NCBI GenBank assembly: GCA_944376295.1
Contig: CALWCE010000005.1
Span: 1 to 64,000 of the forward strand
Source: an uncultured Clostridia bacterium
Lineage (GTDB): Bacteria > Bacillota > Clostridia > Christensenellales > Borkfalkiaceae
Direction: 5' to 3'
Length of the DNA stretch: 64,000 nucleotides
Positions 33,214 through 41,522 of the stretch are shown piece by piece. The notes under the pieces were generated by a model that was not told where the DNA came from, did not search any database, and saw only the letters and a list, made by a program, of their open reading frames with translations. The position numbers and the translations under genes were made by a program. Each line of letters begins with the position of its first letter. The stretch's first letter is position 1.

Positions 33214-33242
33214 AAAACAAAAAAGCGGTGAGTATCCACCGC
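33214..33242 (-). terminator. Expression-platform terminator of the lysine riboswitch
   Basis: On the minus strand GCGGTG-GATACT-CACCGC followed by TTTTTTGTTTT. A CACCGC about 55 nt upstream, just after the aptamer, could pair with GCGGTG as antiterminator. Confidence 0.85.
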
Positions 33243-33284
33243 CTGCTCTTTTTCTCGTCTTTCCGAAGTTCCGAAAAGCCCGCC

Positions 33285-33460
33285 GAAAGCGCATCACCGC
33301 GGTGACAGTAATAAGGGTATTCTCCCTTATTCCCAACGCACGGCAAGAGGATGGCGTGCGTTTCGGCGGCGATACCCTTTCCTGTTCCTTCGCGGGGAAG
33401 CCTCTTGTTTCCCTCGGGAAGAGTACTCTTGTTCGTCCGCTCCTCTGTTCAGCATCCTTA
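33285..33460 (-). promoter_or_regulatory. Lysine riboswitch (L box)
   Basis: The minus strand carries the conserved blocks in order: AGAGGAGCG...AACAAGAGTA, then GGGTATCGCCGCCGAAA, a P4-like stem ACGCACG/CGTGCGT, a P5-like stem AATAAGGG/CCCTTATT, and ACTGTCA. These match the lysC leader of Bacillus subtilis as I remember it. It stands before asd-dapA-dapB and is followed by a terminator, so high lysine should stop transcription. The closing P1 helix is the part I could not pair cleanly. Confidence 0.88.
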
Positions 33461-33489
33461 TTTTAACATATGCCATATGAAAAGTCAAA
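33460..33489 (-). promoter_or_regulatory. Promoter of the lysine operon
   Basis: On the minus strand TTGACT (33484-33489), 18-bp spacer, TAAAAT (33460-33465), directly upstream of the riboswitch. Confidence 0.75.
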
Positions 33490-33508
33490 GATTTTCCTTC
33501 GGAACAGT

Positions 33509-33537
33509 TGAAATATTTTCCGTTTCGTGTTAAAATA
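33509..33537 (+). promoter_or_regulatory. Promoter of the membrane-protein/Hsp33 block
   Basis: TTGAAA (33509-33514), 17-bp spacer, TAAAAT (33532-33537). It is divergent from the lysine operon promoter. The 33187-33593 interval therefore holds two promoters, the riboswitch and its terminator. Confidence 0.7.
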
Positions 33538-33593
33538 CTCTCAATGGGGATATGCCCCGTATGTTGAATTTGCAAATTTCGCAGGAGAAAGAT

Positions 33594-34898
33594 ATGGCAG
33601 ATAGAGAACACAAGGGTCTGGTTGCCCGCTGGCTGGAAGGAAAGGAGCGCAGCGAAGATTATGCACGCAGTACATTGCCTACCAACCGCTGGCAGCTCTT
33701 TTGGGACATCATGAAGGGGAGGTTCGGCAGGCTGATGCTCGTCAATCTGTTGACGCTCATCACTTTCATCCCTCTCATTCTCGTGATCTTTTGGCGGTAT
33801 ATGGTGCTTATGGCTCAGGATGTGATGGGGCCGTACGGTTCCGGACTCGGCGTAGGCTACCCCGTTATCCCGGATATTGTCGGGACTCCCATGATGGCGG
33901 AATGGATCGCCGTTCAGAACGATTTGTTCTTTTTTGCCCTCTTTATCGTCGGCGGGCTCATCGCTGCCGTCGGCATCTCGGGCGGGATGTATATCATCCG
34001 CAACCTCATCTGGACGGAAGGCATCTTTGTCGCGAACGATTTCGTGCGCGGCATCCGCCGCAACTTCTGGAACGTCGCGGAAGCAGTCTTTCTCTTTACG
34101 CTGACGCTCTTTGTCGCTCAGACGATGGACAATCTTGCAGATTGGCTCATCGCCATGGATACCGCTCCCGGCTGGATGCTTGTCTCCAAGATCATCGGAT
34201 ATGTTTTGGTCGTGTTGATGGGGCTCATTTCGCTTTGGATGATCTCGCTCGGCGTCAACTATAAGCAGGGTCCGTGGGCGCTCTTCCGGAATGCGGTCGT
34301 CATGGCTGTGGGTACCTTCCCTCAGACAGTTTTCTTCGCCGTTCTGGCTTTTATCCCCATTGCCCTGATGCTGACGGGGGTCGGTTTTCTGATCGCGATC
34401 GGCATGATCGTGATGCTGCTCTTCGGTCTTTCCTACATGATGCTCGTCTGGATGGATTATTCGCAGTGGGCGTTCGACAAGTTTGTCAACCCCAATATCG
34501 GCGTCAAGACGGGGAGAGGGTTATACAGCCGCGATCCGAAAGAGGACAAGGCGGGCTCTGCCTCGGAGGGAGAAAGTTCGGCTGCCGTGCGGGAGTATCG
34601 CCGCATGATCCTTGCGCAGGGGAAGAGCAAGCTCGTCAGCCGTCCGATCAAACCGCTTGACGACGGCCTCGAAGTCTATCAGCTTCCCGAGTCATTCTCG
34701 CGCGACGACCTGCGCCGTCTCAGAGAGAGCAAAGAAGCGATCGATGAGGATGCCAAAGCTTATGTGGAAGAACATAAGGACGATGAACAATACGTTGAGT
34801 ACAACAGACAGTTCGAAGAACTGGAGCGGGCGCTCGGGGATGAGGATAAGAAAAAGAAGAAGCTCAAGAAAGCGCCCAAGATGCTGAATAAGCGTTGA
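33594..34898 (+). CDS. Polytopic membrane protein with charged cytoplasmic tail, unknown function
   Basis: 434 residues from ATG 33594 (RBS AGGAG; an upstream in-frame ATG at 33552 has none). About six membrane helices lie between residues 45 and 295, the first being LVNLLTLITFIPLILVIF. The last 130 residues are soluble, highly charged and end in a Lys-rich stretch. The helix arrangement recalls DUF624/YesL-like proteins, but I would not assign it. It heads a run of translationally coupled genes (methyltransferase, Hsp33, TPR protein). Function unknown. Confidence 0.75.
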   Translation: MADREHKGLVARWLEGKERSEDYARSTLPTNRWQLFWDIMKGRFGRLMLVNLLTLITFIPLILVIFWRYMVLMAQDVMGPYGSGLGVGYPVIPDIVGTPMMAEWIAVQNDLFFFALFIVGGLIAAVGISGGMYIIRNLIWTEGIFVANDFVRGIRRNFWNVAEAVFLFTLTLFVAQTMDNLADWLIAMDTAPGWMLVSKIIGYVLVVLMGLISLWMISLGVNYKQGPWALFRNAVVMAVGTFPQTVFFAVLAFIPIALMLTGVGFLIAIGMIVMLLFGLSYMMLVWMDYSQWAFDKFVNPNIGVKTGRGLYSRDPKEDKAGSASEGESSAAVREYRRMILAQGKSKLVSRPIKPLDDGLEVYQLPESFSRDDLRRLRESKEAIDEDAKAYVEEHKDDEQYVEYNRQFEELERALGDEDKKKKKLKKAPKMLNKR

Positions 34899-35638
34899 TG
34901 CAGGCCATGAAGGAAGCTTACGGTCCGCTCGCCGAGTGGTTCGAATACTTGAATGATGACTGCGACTATGCTGCATGGTCGCAGTATTTTATTGACGGGC
35001 TCTCTTCGCTCGGGGCAGGGAGCCGCGGGCTCGAGCTGGGCTGCGGGAGCGGTGCGTTTTGCCGCGCTCTTGTACGTGCCGGGTATTGCATGGAGGGAGC
35101 CGATCTCTCGTCCGCCATGCTCATGAAGGCGGATCGGCTCGCACGGGAAGAGGGGCTGCGTATCCCGTTTTTCCGTGCGGATGCCGCTGCGCTCAGGGCA
35201 CCCGGTAAGTATGATTTTGTGCTTTCCCCCAACGATTGTTTCAATTATATCCCGCCTCAAAAACTTCCTTCGGCTTTTAAGCATATCGCGAATGCGCTTG
35301 TAAAGGGCGGGATCTTTTGGCTGGATGTGAGTTCTTCGTACAAATTGCGCCATAAAGTTGCAGATAATATCTGTGCGGATGACCGCGATGACGTGACTTA
35401 TCTTTCATTCAACACCCTTGCGGGCGAGAAGGTCGAGATGGACGTCACCTTGTTCGTAAAACGGAAGGACGGTACCTTCGACCGTTTTGACGAGCATCAT
35501 ACGCAATATATCCATGAAGAGGAGGATGTGTCGGCTGCGCTTTCGGGCGCCGGCTTTTCGCCGATCCGCGTCGAGGGGCATCTCGGGGAGGAGAAAGAGG
35601 AGAGCGACCGACTGAATTTTATATGCCGGAAAAAATAA
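34898..35638 (+). CDS. Class I SAM-dependent methyltransferase
   Basis: 246 residues. SAM motif I is GLELGCGSGAFCRALVRAG, with an acidic motif II (GADLSSAML) and FVLSPNDCFNYI at the motif IV position. The length and a C-terminal beta extension fit small-molecule methyltransferases of the Methyltransf_25 type. ATG 34898 overlaps the previous stop (TGATG); ATG 34907 and TTG 34895 are alternatives. The substrate cannot be told. It overlaps Hsp33 by 16 nt, so it is in one operon with its neighbours. Confidence 0.87.
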   Translation: MQAMKEAYGPLAEWFEYLNDDCDYAAWSQYFIDGLSSLGAGSRGLELGCGSGAFCRALVRAGYCMEGADLSSAMLMKADRLAREEGLRIPFFRADAAALRAPGKYDFVLSPNDCFNYIPPQKLPSAFKHIANALVKGGIFWLDVSSSYKLRHKVADNICADDRDDVTYLSFNTLAGEKVEMDVTLFVKRKDGTFDRFDEHHTQYIHEEEDVSAALSGAGFSPIRVEGHLGEEKEESDRLNFICRKK

Positions 35639-36498
35639 GCACCATCCGTCGCGGGATCGCATGGGGAGATATCTCTCTCGCCGTGCTCGATACGACCGCT
35701 CTCGTCAATGAAGCGATCCGCCGCCACCGGCTTTCGCCTGTCGCCGCAGCGGCGGTCGGGCGTACCTTTACGGCGGCGGCATACCTTTGCAGCTGGCTCA
35801 AATCGGAAGAAAGCACTCTCTCCGTTACCGTTTCGGGCGGCGGTCCGGGCGGCAAGATCTCCGTCTCGGGTGACGGCGCTCTCAGGATGCGCGGTTTTAT
35901 CGAACATCCCGATGTCGTCCTTCCGCTGCGGTCAGACGGCAAACTCGATGTCGGCGGCTGCGTGGGGAGAGACGGTACGCTGACCGTCGTGCGTGACGAC
36001 GGGGACCGATTTCCCTTTGTCGGAACGAGCCCGCTCGTTTCCGGGGAGATCGCGGAGGACTTTTCCTCTTATTTTTTTTACAGCGAACAGCGCCCGACCG
36101 CCATTGCGCTCGGCGTTCGCATCGGGAGCGACGGGAGCTGTCTCGGTGCGGGCGGCGTTTTTCTGCAGCCGTTCCCGGGGGCGAAAGAGGAGCATATCCT
36201 TCGTGCCGAAGAGGAGATACAAAAATATGGGGCGATCTCCTGCCTCATTGAGGAGAAGGGGGCGGACGTTGTTTTTGCGGGCTTCCAAGCCGAAACGGAG
36301 AGTGTGAGATCCATCGTTTTTCGCTGTTCCTGTACGCGGGAGAGGGCGGCTCGTGCCGTTTATTCGCTCGGGAAAGCGGAGGCGGAGAAACTCGTCCGGG
36401 AACAAGGAGCGATCGTAGTCCATTGCCACGAATGTAATACCGACCATCGGTTTACGCAGGAAGATGTCCGCCGGTTATTTGGCGGGGAGGAGCCATGA
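35623..36498 (+). CDS. hslO: Redox-regulated chaperone Hsp33
   Basis: 291 residues, full Hsp33 length. The N-terminal substrate-binding domain contains GRTFTAAAYLCSWLK and GGGPGGKISV. The C-terminal redox switch has the zinc-binding pairs CSC (in FRCSCTRE) and CHEC (in VHCHECNTDH). Oxidation of these cysteines releases zinc and activates holdase activity in the cytosol. The start lies inside the methyltransferase gene and the stop overlaps the TPR gene by 4 nt. Confidence 0.95.
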   Translation: MPEKISTIRRGIAWGDISLAVLDTTALVNEAIRRHRLSPVAAAAVGRTFTAAAYLCSWLKSEESTLSVTVSGGGPGGKISVSGDGALRMRGFIEHPDVVLPLRSDGKLDVGGCVGRDGTLTVVRDDGDRFPFVGTSPLVSGEIAEDFSSYFFYSEQRPTAIALGVRIGSDGSCLGAGGVFLQPFPGAKEEHILRAEEEIQKYGAISCLIEEKGADVVFAGFQAETESVRSIVFRCSCTRERAARAVYSLGKAEAEKLVREQGAIVVHCHECNTDHRFTQEDVRRLFGGEEP

Positions 36499-38162
36499 GA
36501 AATACAAAAGATAGAGATGACGGCATTCGCCGTTTGGATCTGAGCGACGAATTTTTGCTTGATTCCGCCGAAAAACGGTATTCGACGGGCGACTATATGG
36601 GAGCGCTCACCATGCTCAACAAACGCGCCGGGTTGTATAGCCCTAGCGCAGATGCTTCCGCTCTTTATGCGGACGTCTATGAGGCTCTTTCTCTTTGGGG
36701 GCCCTGTGCAGACGCGTGGTTCCGCTTCCTCGACACTTGCAACGAGGCTGATTTCGCGGAGGGATATGAGGGGCTTTCGGTCGCTTTTGCCAATATGGGT
36801 GACGCGCTGCGGGCAGAGCTGTTCTATCGCCGCGCATACGAAGCTTCGGGCGAGACGCCGCCGCCTTCCGAGTATGACGATGCGGAATTCGTTCCCGAGC
36901 AGCGCCCTCAGCTGCGGCTCATTCATTCGGATGACGGTACGATATCCGATCCCGAGCTTCTTCGCCGCGGTGTCGGTTACGTCAGGACGGGGGAACTGGA
37001 CAAAGCAAAGGAAGTGCTTTCCGAGATCGAGCCTGAAAGCGAAGATTTTCCTTCCGCGTGCGGACTGATCGCGATGTGCAAACTGCTTACGGGTGATACT
37101 GCAGGCGCGGCGGAAGAGTGTGAACGCATGCTCCGCTATCATCCCGATAACATCCACGCATTGACGACGTATTGTGCCGTTCTCGGTGCACAGGAACGTA
37201 AGGAGGAGGCCAGAGAAGTAGGCAGAAAACTTGCGGCAATGGATTCCGATTCGGTGGAGGATCTCTATCGCATCGCAACGGCGTTGTGCGAGACCGGTCT
37301 TGACGACGAGGCTTACGGGAAGCTCACAAAGCTGAAAAGTTTGCAGCCTTATGACGACAACATCCTTTGGTTTCATGCCGTGGCATCCCTGCGGTCCGGT
37401 CGGCGGGAGGAAGCGATCACCTCTTTGGAGCTTCTCGTCACCCTTTATCCGCGCAGATCGGTGGCGAAATTATATCTCGAATGGCTGCGCGGCGATCGGG
37501 AAGTTTCGCTCTCATACTTTTATCGTCTTCCCGAAGATCATTATAAAGAGCTGGTCGCGTTCCTGCTTATGGCGGACGGCGTTCAGCCGGAGATGGCGGA
37601 GCGGTTGGGCGGCGACGAGCAGATGCAGCTCTATATCCGTCTTGCATTCGACCATCTCGAAGGACGCGATCAAAAGCTTCAGCAGCTTGCCGCGAGAGTG
37701 GCTGTCAAGTGCCGCTGTGACGATGTCGTCCGTGAGCTTTTGCTTGATTTTGAGGGAGACGAACTGATCAAGCTCTCCATGATGCGCGATCTTGTCGGGC
37801 GCAATGAGGACAATTCCTTCGGCGTGGTGATCTGCAATTTCTATCGTGAATTTTATACGCACAAGATGGAATTCGAAGGCAGGCGTCCCGAGCAATTTAT
37901 GGAGGCGTTTGCGGAAGTCTATTCCCGTTATGCCATCACGGCGGAAGACAATGAAAGGAAACTGCTGTACGCCGCGGAAGATGTCAACTACACGCTCGTA
38001 GACGCGGACGCCGAAGAATTGTTTGCGGAAAAAGACGCCCTCGCCGCCGTTATATATCGCGAAGCGCATCTTGCGGACGGCGAACACGGGATCGAGACCA
38101 TCGCGGGGATCTTTAATGCCAACGTGCATACCGTAAAAGAAATATTAAACTTTCTGATCTGA
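36495..38162 (+). CDS. TPR-repeat protein, unknown function
   Basis: 555 residues, all-helical, no signal peptide or membrane helix. TPR-like repeats are visible at about 20-130 (TGDYMGALTMLNKRAGLY, GDALRAELFYRRAYEA) and 155-320 (GELDKAKEVLSEIEP, DTAGAAEECERMLRYHPDN, GRREEAITSLELLVTLYP). The last 200 residues are helical with no repeat I can name. Probably a cytosolic scaffold. ATGA overlap with hslO; 9 nt to the next gene. Confidence 0.85.
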   Translation: MRNTKDRDDGIRRLDLSDEFLLDSAEKRYSTGDYMGALTMLNKRAGLYSPSADASALYADVYEALSLWGPCADAWFRFLDTCNEADFAEGYEGLSVAFANMGDALRAELFYRRAYEASGETPPPSEYDDAEFVPEQRPQLRLIHSDDGTISDPELLRRGVGYVRTGELDKAKEVLSEIEPESEDFPSACGLIAMCKLLTGDTAGAAEECERMLRYHPDNIHALTTYCAVLGAQERKEEAREVGRKLAAMDSDSVEDLYRIATALCETGLDDEAYGKLTKLKSLQPYDDNILWFHAVASLRSGRREEAITSLELLVTLYPRRSVAKLYLEWLRGDREVSLSYFYRLPEDHYKELVAFLLMADGVQPEMAERLGGDEQMQLYIRLAFDHLEGRDQKLQQLAARVAVKCRCDDVVRELLLDFEGDELIKLSMMRDLVGRNEDNSFGVVICNFYREFYTHKMEFEGRRPEQFMEAFAEVYSRYAITAEDNERKLLYAAEDVNYTLVDADAEELFAEKDALAAVIYREAHLADGEHGIETIAGIFNANVHTVKEILNFLI

Positions 38163-38171
38163 GAGGGAGAT

Positions 38172-39011
38172 ATGAAAAAACTCATCGATTTTGACGAACT
38201 TTTCGATCGTAAACTCGCCCAATATATGGAAGAGCACGCAGGAGAATACACCGAAAAACAGTGGGAAGATCTTATCCCGCGCCTTTACCGCAACTTTGGG
38301 GATACCCTCATCAAGAGCGTCGGGACGACCCCCAAAGGGTATTACGCGGAAATGACGGATGAAGAGCTCGTGGATACGCTGAAGGCACATCATCAAGAGG
38401 GCGTCTCTGTTTCCGACTTTTTGTGCCGCGAGCTGGAATTCCGCGGCTGTCCCGACGCGCTGCTCGCCCTCATGCAAGAGGCGGAGGGGGAGCTTCTGAC
38501 CCTCACCATCAACCTTGCGGGCAGCAGCAGAAAGGCGCTCCCCGTCTATCTCGACATTCTGTTGAAGACGGATGACGAAGAACTCAAAGATACCGTCACG
38601 GAATACTTAAAGGGCAATGCGGACGCAGTCAAAGAGCGCGTGATCGCCCTTTACCGTGAGGGGGTCGAACGGGAATACATGCTCGAGATCCTTTCTCGCT
38701 GCAAACAGAAAGACGATGAGGTGTTTGAGATCCTTTTGAACGAATTCCGCACCGCACCCGACGACATTCCCATGCACGCCAGCTTTCTTGCAAGCTACGG
38801 TGACGAGCGCGCCCTTCCCGTTCTCCTCGATCACATCGACCGCGACGATATCAATTACCTCGAGTATCAGGAACTCAAATATGCCATCGAGGCGCTTGGC
38901 GGCGAGTATAACAAGGTGCGCGACTTTTCCGCCGACCCTTACTTTCAGGAGATCGCCGCGCAGTCGCAGATCATGCCCGACTTCACTTCGGACAAAAAGA
39001 CAGACGCTTGA
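38172..39011 (+). CDS. Helical-repeat (HEAT-like) hypothetical protein
   Basis: 279 residues, acidic, soluble. The N-terminus (YTEKQWEDLIPRLYRNFGDT) and the central segments alternating short helices (PVYLDILLKTDDEELKDTVTEYL, RALPVLLDHIDRDDINYLEYQELKYAIEALGG) resemble HEAT/PBS-lyase-type repeats. No catalytic motif. RBS GAGGGAG precedes ATG 38172. It ends the operon that starts at 33594, with a hairpin after it. Function unknown. Confidence 0.8.
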   Translation: MKKLIDFDELFDRKLAQYMEEHAGEYTEKQWEDLIPRLYRNFGDTLIKSVGTTPKGYYAEMTDEELVDTLKAHHQEGVSVSDFLCRELEFRGCPDALLALMQEAEGELLTLTINLAGSSRKALPVYLDILLKTDDEELKDTVTEYLKGNADAVKERVIALYREGVEREYMLEILSRCKQKDDEVFEILLNEFRTAPDDIPMHASFLASYGDERALPVLLDHIDRDDINYLEYQELKYAIEALGGEYNKVRDFSADPYFQEIAAQSQIMPDFTSDKKTDA

Positions 39012-39018
39012 AAGAACG

Positions 39019-39043
39019 CGGACGGGCAGTGCGAGCCCGTCCG
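39019..39043 (+). terminator. Terminator hairpin
   Basis: CGGACGGGC/GCCCGTCCG perfect stem, 7-nt loop, followed by a weak T-rich stretch TTCGCTTTCG. Confidence 0.6.
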
Positions 39044-39074
39044 TTCGCTTTCGTGGACATTTAGGGAGGGACCT

Positions 39075-39827
39075 ATGGACAGAATTCAAAATTGCCAAGA
39101 AAAATTTGCCAAACTCTTCGGCGGCAAGCCGACGCAAAACGAGGGAAACGACCCCGAATTGATGCGCATCTTGCAGCGGTTCATCTTTGGTGAGGTGAGC
39201 TACACGGGCTCGCTCGGCGATAAAATGCGCGAACTTGTCACGATCACCGTTCTGACCGTCAATCAGACGCTGCCGCAATTAAAAGCGCACGTCGGCGCGT
39301 GCCTCAATATCGGCATTTTGCCCGTCGCCATCCGCGAAACGGTGTACGAGTGCGCGCCCTTCATCGGCTTCCCGAAAACGCTCAACGCCATTGCCGCGAT
39401 GGACGAGGTGTTTGCCGCAAACGGGATTGCCCTTCCCCTCGAAAGCGGCGAGACGGTGACGGAACAGGACCGCTTTGCAAAGGGGCTCGCCCTGCAAAAA
39501 CCCGTGTACGGGGATGAGATCAAGGACCGCTATACATGGCTTCCTGCGGAATTTGCCGAGGCGGTGCCGCGCTTTCTGACCGAGCTGTGCTTTTCCGACT
39601 TCATGACGAGAAAAGGGTTAGACGGAAAGACGCGCGAACTGCTGACCGTCGTAATGCTGGCGGCGCTCGGCGGTGCGGAAGTGCAGGTGCGCTCCCACGT
39701 CGAGGGCGCATTGAAGACGGGCAGCACGAAGGAAGAAGTCGTCTGCGCACTCGTCCACGCCATGCCGTATATGGGCGTTCCGCGCCTCTTTAACGCGCTC
39801 AACTGCTCCAAAGAGCTGTTATCTTAA
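39075..39827 (+). CDS. Carboxymuconolactone decarboxylase-family protein, two CMD repeats
   Basis: 250 residues with two tandem CMD domains (about 25-115 and 150-245). Each carries the KxRELVTITVL/KTRELLTVVML helix and a following histidine segment (LKAHVGACLN; VRSHVEGALK). The CxxC pair of peroxidase-type AhpD proteins is absent, so it should not act as a thiol peroxidase and is closer to the decarboxylase/PcaC-like branch. RBS AGGGAGGG precedes ATG 39075. Physiological substrate unknown; single-gene unit between two terminators. Confidence 0.88.
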   Translation: MDRIQNCQEKFAKLFGGKPTQNEGNDPELMRILQRFIFGEVSYTGSLGDKMRELVTITVLTVNQTLPQLKAHVGACLNIGILPVAIRETVYECAPFIGFPKTLNAIAAMDEVFAANGIALPLESGETVTEQDRFAKGLALQKPVYGDEIKDRYTWLPAEFAEAVPRFLTELCFSDFMTRKGLDGKTRELLTVVMLAALGGAEVQVRSHVEGALKTGSTKEEVVCALVHAMPYMGVPRLFNALNCSKELLS

Positions 39828-39840
39828 CAGCTCCCATCGG

Positions 39841-39878
39841 GCGCGCCGCTCCGTTCGGTTCGGGCAGCGCGCTTTTTT
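39841..39878 (+). terminator. Terminator after the CMD protein gene
   Basis: GCGCGC...GCGCGC stem followed by six T; a second hairpin GAGCTGTTA/TAACAGCTC straddles the gene's stop codon just upstream. Confidence 0.85.
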
Positions 39879-39888
39879 GCTGCTTTCG

Positions 39889-39918
39889 TTCATATTCTCG
39901 TCTCCTCTGCCATAGGAT
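39889..39918 (+). promoter_or_regulatory. Candidate sigma-E sporulation promoter of spoIVA
   Basis: TTCATATT (39889-39896), 14-bp spacer, CATAGGAT (39911-39918). It fits the sigma-E pattern (ATATT, 14 bp, CATA...T) and there is no sigma-A hexamer pair nearby. spoIVA is a known sigma-E gene in Bacillus. Confidence 0.65.
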
Positions 39919-39943
39919 AAACAAGAAAACAGCGGAGGGTCGT

Positions 39944-41410
39944 ATGGAAGATTTCGGCGTTTATGAGGATATTGCCGCGCGCACGGGCGGGGAAATCTAC
40001 ATCGGGGTCGTCGGTCCCGTGCGGACGGGCAAATCGACGTTCATCAAACGGTTCATGGAGGAACTCGTCCTGCCCGAGGCGGACGGAGCCAAAAAGCAGC
40101 GCATGCGCGACGAACTGCCGCAGTCGGCATCCGGGAAGACGGTGATGACAACGGAGCCGAAATTTGTGCCTGAAGAAGCCTTTCCCGTCACCTTCGGGAA
40201 AGCCGTTGCGAACGTGCGGCTCGTGGATTGCGTCGGCTTTCCCGTGCGCGGCGCAGCGGGTTTCGAAGAGGACGGAGAGCCGCGCCTTGTCAAGACGCCG
40301 TGGAGCGACGCCCCCGTGCCCTTCGAACGGGCGGCGGAAGAGGGGACGCGCAAGGTGATGCGCGACCATTCGACGATCGGCATCGTCATGACGACGGACG
40401 GCTCCGTCACGGGGATCGGACGGGAAGACTATGAAGACGCCGAGGCGCGCTGCATCGCCGAAATGAAAGAGGCGCAAAAGCCGTTTGTCATCCTTCTCAA
40501 CTGTAAACTGCCGCAAAACGCCGAAGGACTGCGTTCTTCTTTAGAAGAACGATATTCTTCGCCCGTCATCGCCGTCAATTGCGAGGAGATGGGGAGGGAA
40601 GAACTCACCCTCGTCTTGGAGCGCGTGCTATATGAATTCCCCGTGCTCACCATCGATATCGAACTTCCCGAATGGATGCGCATCTTCGATGCCGATTCGC
40701 CTGTTGTAGCAGATGCGCTCGCTTCTATTCGTGCCGTTGCGCCCAAGATCGAGAAAATGAGCGACTGCGCACTTTTAGACACGCTCTTTCACGAGAGCGA
40801 GCGGCTGCGGCCGCCCGTTTCCGTTCAATTAGAACCCGCAGAGGGACGGGCGACGGTGCGAACCGAAGCAAAAGAGGGCGCCTTCTACCGCGTGCTTGGC
40901 GAAATGTGCGGCGCGGACATCGGAGATGATTTTGCTCTCATGAGCTATGTCGCTTCCCTCGGCGATGCGAAGAAACTTTACGATCGCGTCGGCAAGGCAT
41001 TCGAGGAGGCGAAAGAGTACGGTTATGGGATCGTGCCGCCCGAAGACGATGAGATGGATCTCTCGGAACCCAAGGTCGTCAAAAAAGGAGGGAGAGTGGG
41101 CGTCGACCTGCATGCGCATGCCCCGAGCTATCACATCATCCGCGTCGATCTTACGGGAGAGGTGCGGCCCGCGATCGGAAACGAAGAGCAGAGTGAGAGC
41201 TTTGCAAAGACGCTGGCGGAAAACATGGCAACAGAACCCGAAGCCGCCTGGAATACCAATATGTTTGGCAAAACGCTCAAAGAGCTCCTCGGCGACGAAC
41301 TCTACGTCAAAAACCGCTCCATGGCGGAAAACGTGCAAAAGAAGATGCGACGCACGGTGACGCGCATCGTCAATGAAGGGAAAGGCGGAGTCATCTGCAT
41401 TCTCATCTGA
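39944..41410 (+). CDS. spoIVA: Stage IV sporulation protein A
   Basis: 488 residues, full family length. The N-terminal P-loop is VGPVRTGKSTFIKRF, followed by switch-like TTEPKFVPEEA and VRLVDCVGFPV segments. The C-terminal region ends GKGGVICILI, typical of the membrane-targeting tail. SpoIVA is an ATPase that polymerises on the forespore outer membrane and forms the coat basement layer. RBS GGAGGG precedes ATG 39944. This gene is the strongest evidence that the organism makes endospores. Confidence 0.97.
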   Translation: MEDFGVYEDIAARTGGEIYIGVVGPVRTGKSTFIKRFMEELVLPEADGAKKQRMRDELPQSASGKTVMTTEPKFVPEEAFPVTFGKAVANVRLVDCVGFPVRGAAGFEEDGEPRLVKTPWSDAPVPFERAAEEGTRKVMRDHSTIGIVMTTDGSVTGIGREDYEDAEARCIAEMKEAQKPFVILLNCKLPQNAEGLRSSLEERYSSPVIAVNCEEMGREELTLVLERVLYEFPVLTIDIELPEWMRIFDADSPVVADALASIRAVAPKIEKMSDCALLDTLFHESERLRPPVSVQLEPAEGRATVRTEAKEGAFYRVLGEMCGADIGDDFALMSYVASLGDAKKLYDRVGKAFEEAKEYGYGIVPPEDDEMDLSEPKVVKKGGRVGVDLHAHAPSYHIIRVDLTGEVRPAIGNEEQSESFAKTLAENMATEPEAAWNTNMFGKTLKELLGDELYVKNRSMAENVQKKMRRTVTRIVNEGKGGVICILI

Positions 41411-41414
41411 AAGA

Positions 41415-41443
41415 GGAGAGCGCAAAAGCGCTCTTTCTTTTTT
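41415..41443 (+). terminator. Terminator of spoIVA
   Basis: GAGAGCGC-AAAA-GCGCTCTT stem followed by TCTTTTTT. Confidence 0.9.
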
Positions 41444-41463
41444 ACGCAAATAAAGAGCTCGGC

Positions 41464-41493
41464 TTGACAAAGAGGGGGTGATTGCCTTACAAT
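41464..41493 (+). promoter_or_regulatory. Promoter of the BaiN-like flavoprotein gene
   Basis: TTGACA (41464-41469), 18-bp spacer, TACAAT (41488-41493). Confidence 0.7.
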
Positions 41494-41522
41494 AGAGAAA
41501 AACAGCAAGAGGAGAAAAAAGC

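Noticed and set aside
33327-33611. Minus-strand 94-residue open frame upstream of asd
   Set aside because: It coincides with the lysine riboswitch; the sequence conservation is RNA, not protein.
39075-39827. AhpD-type peroxidase
   Set aside because: The protein has two CMD repeats but no CxxC redox pair, so the peroxidase reading is not supported.
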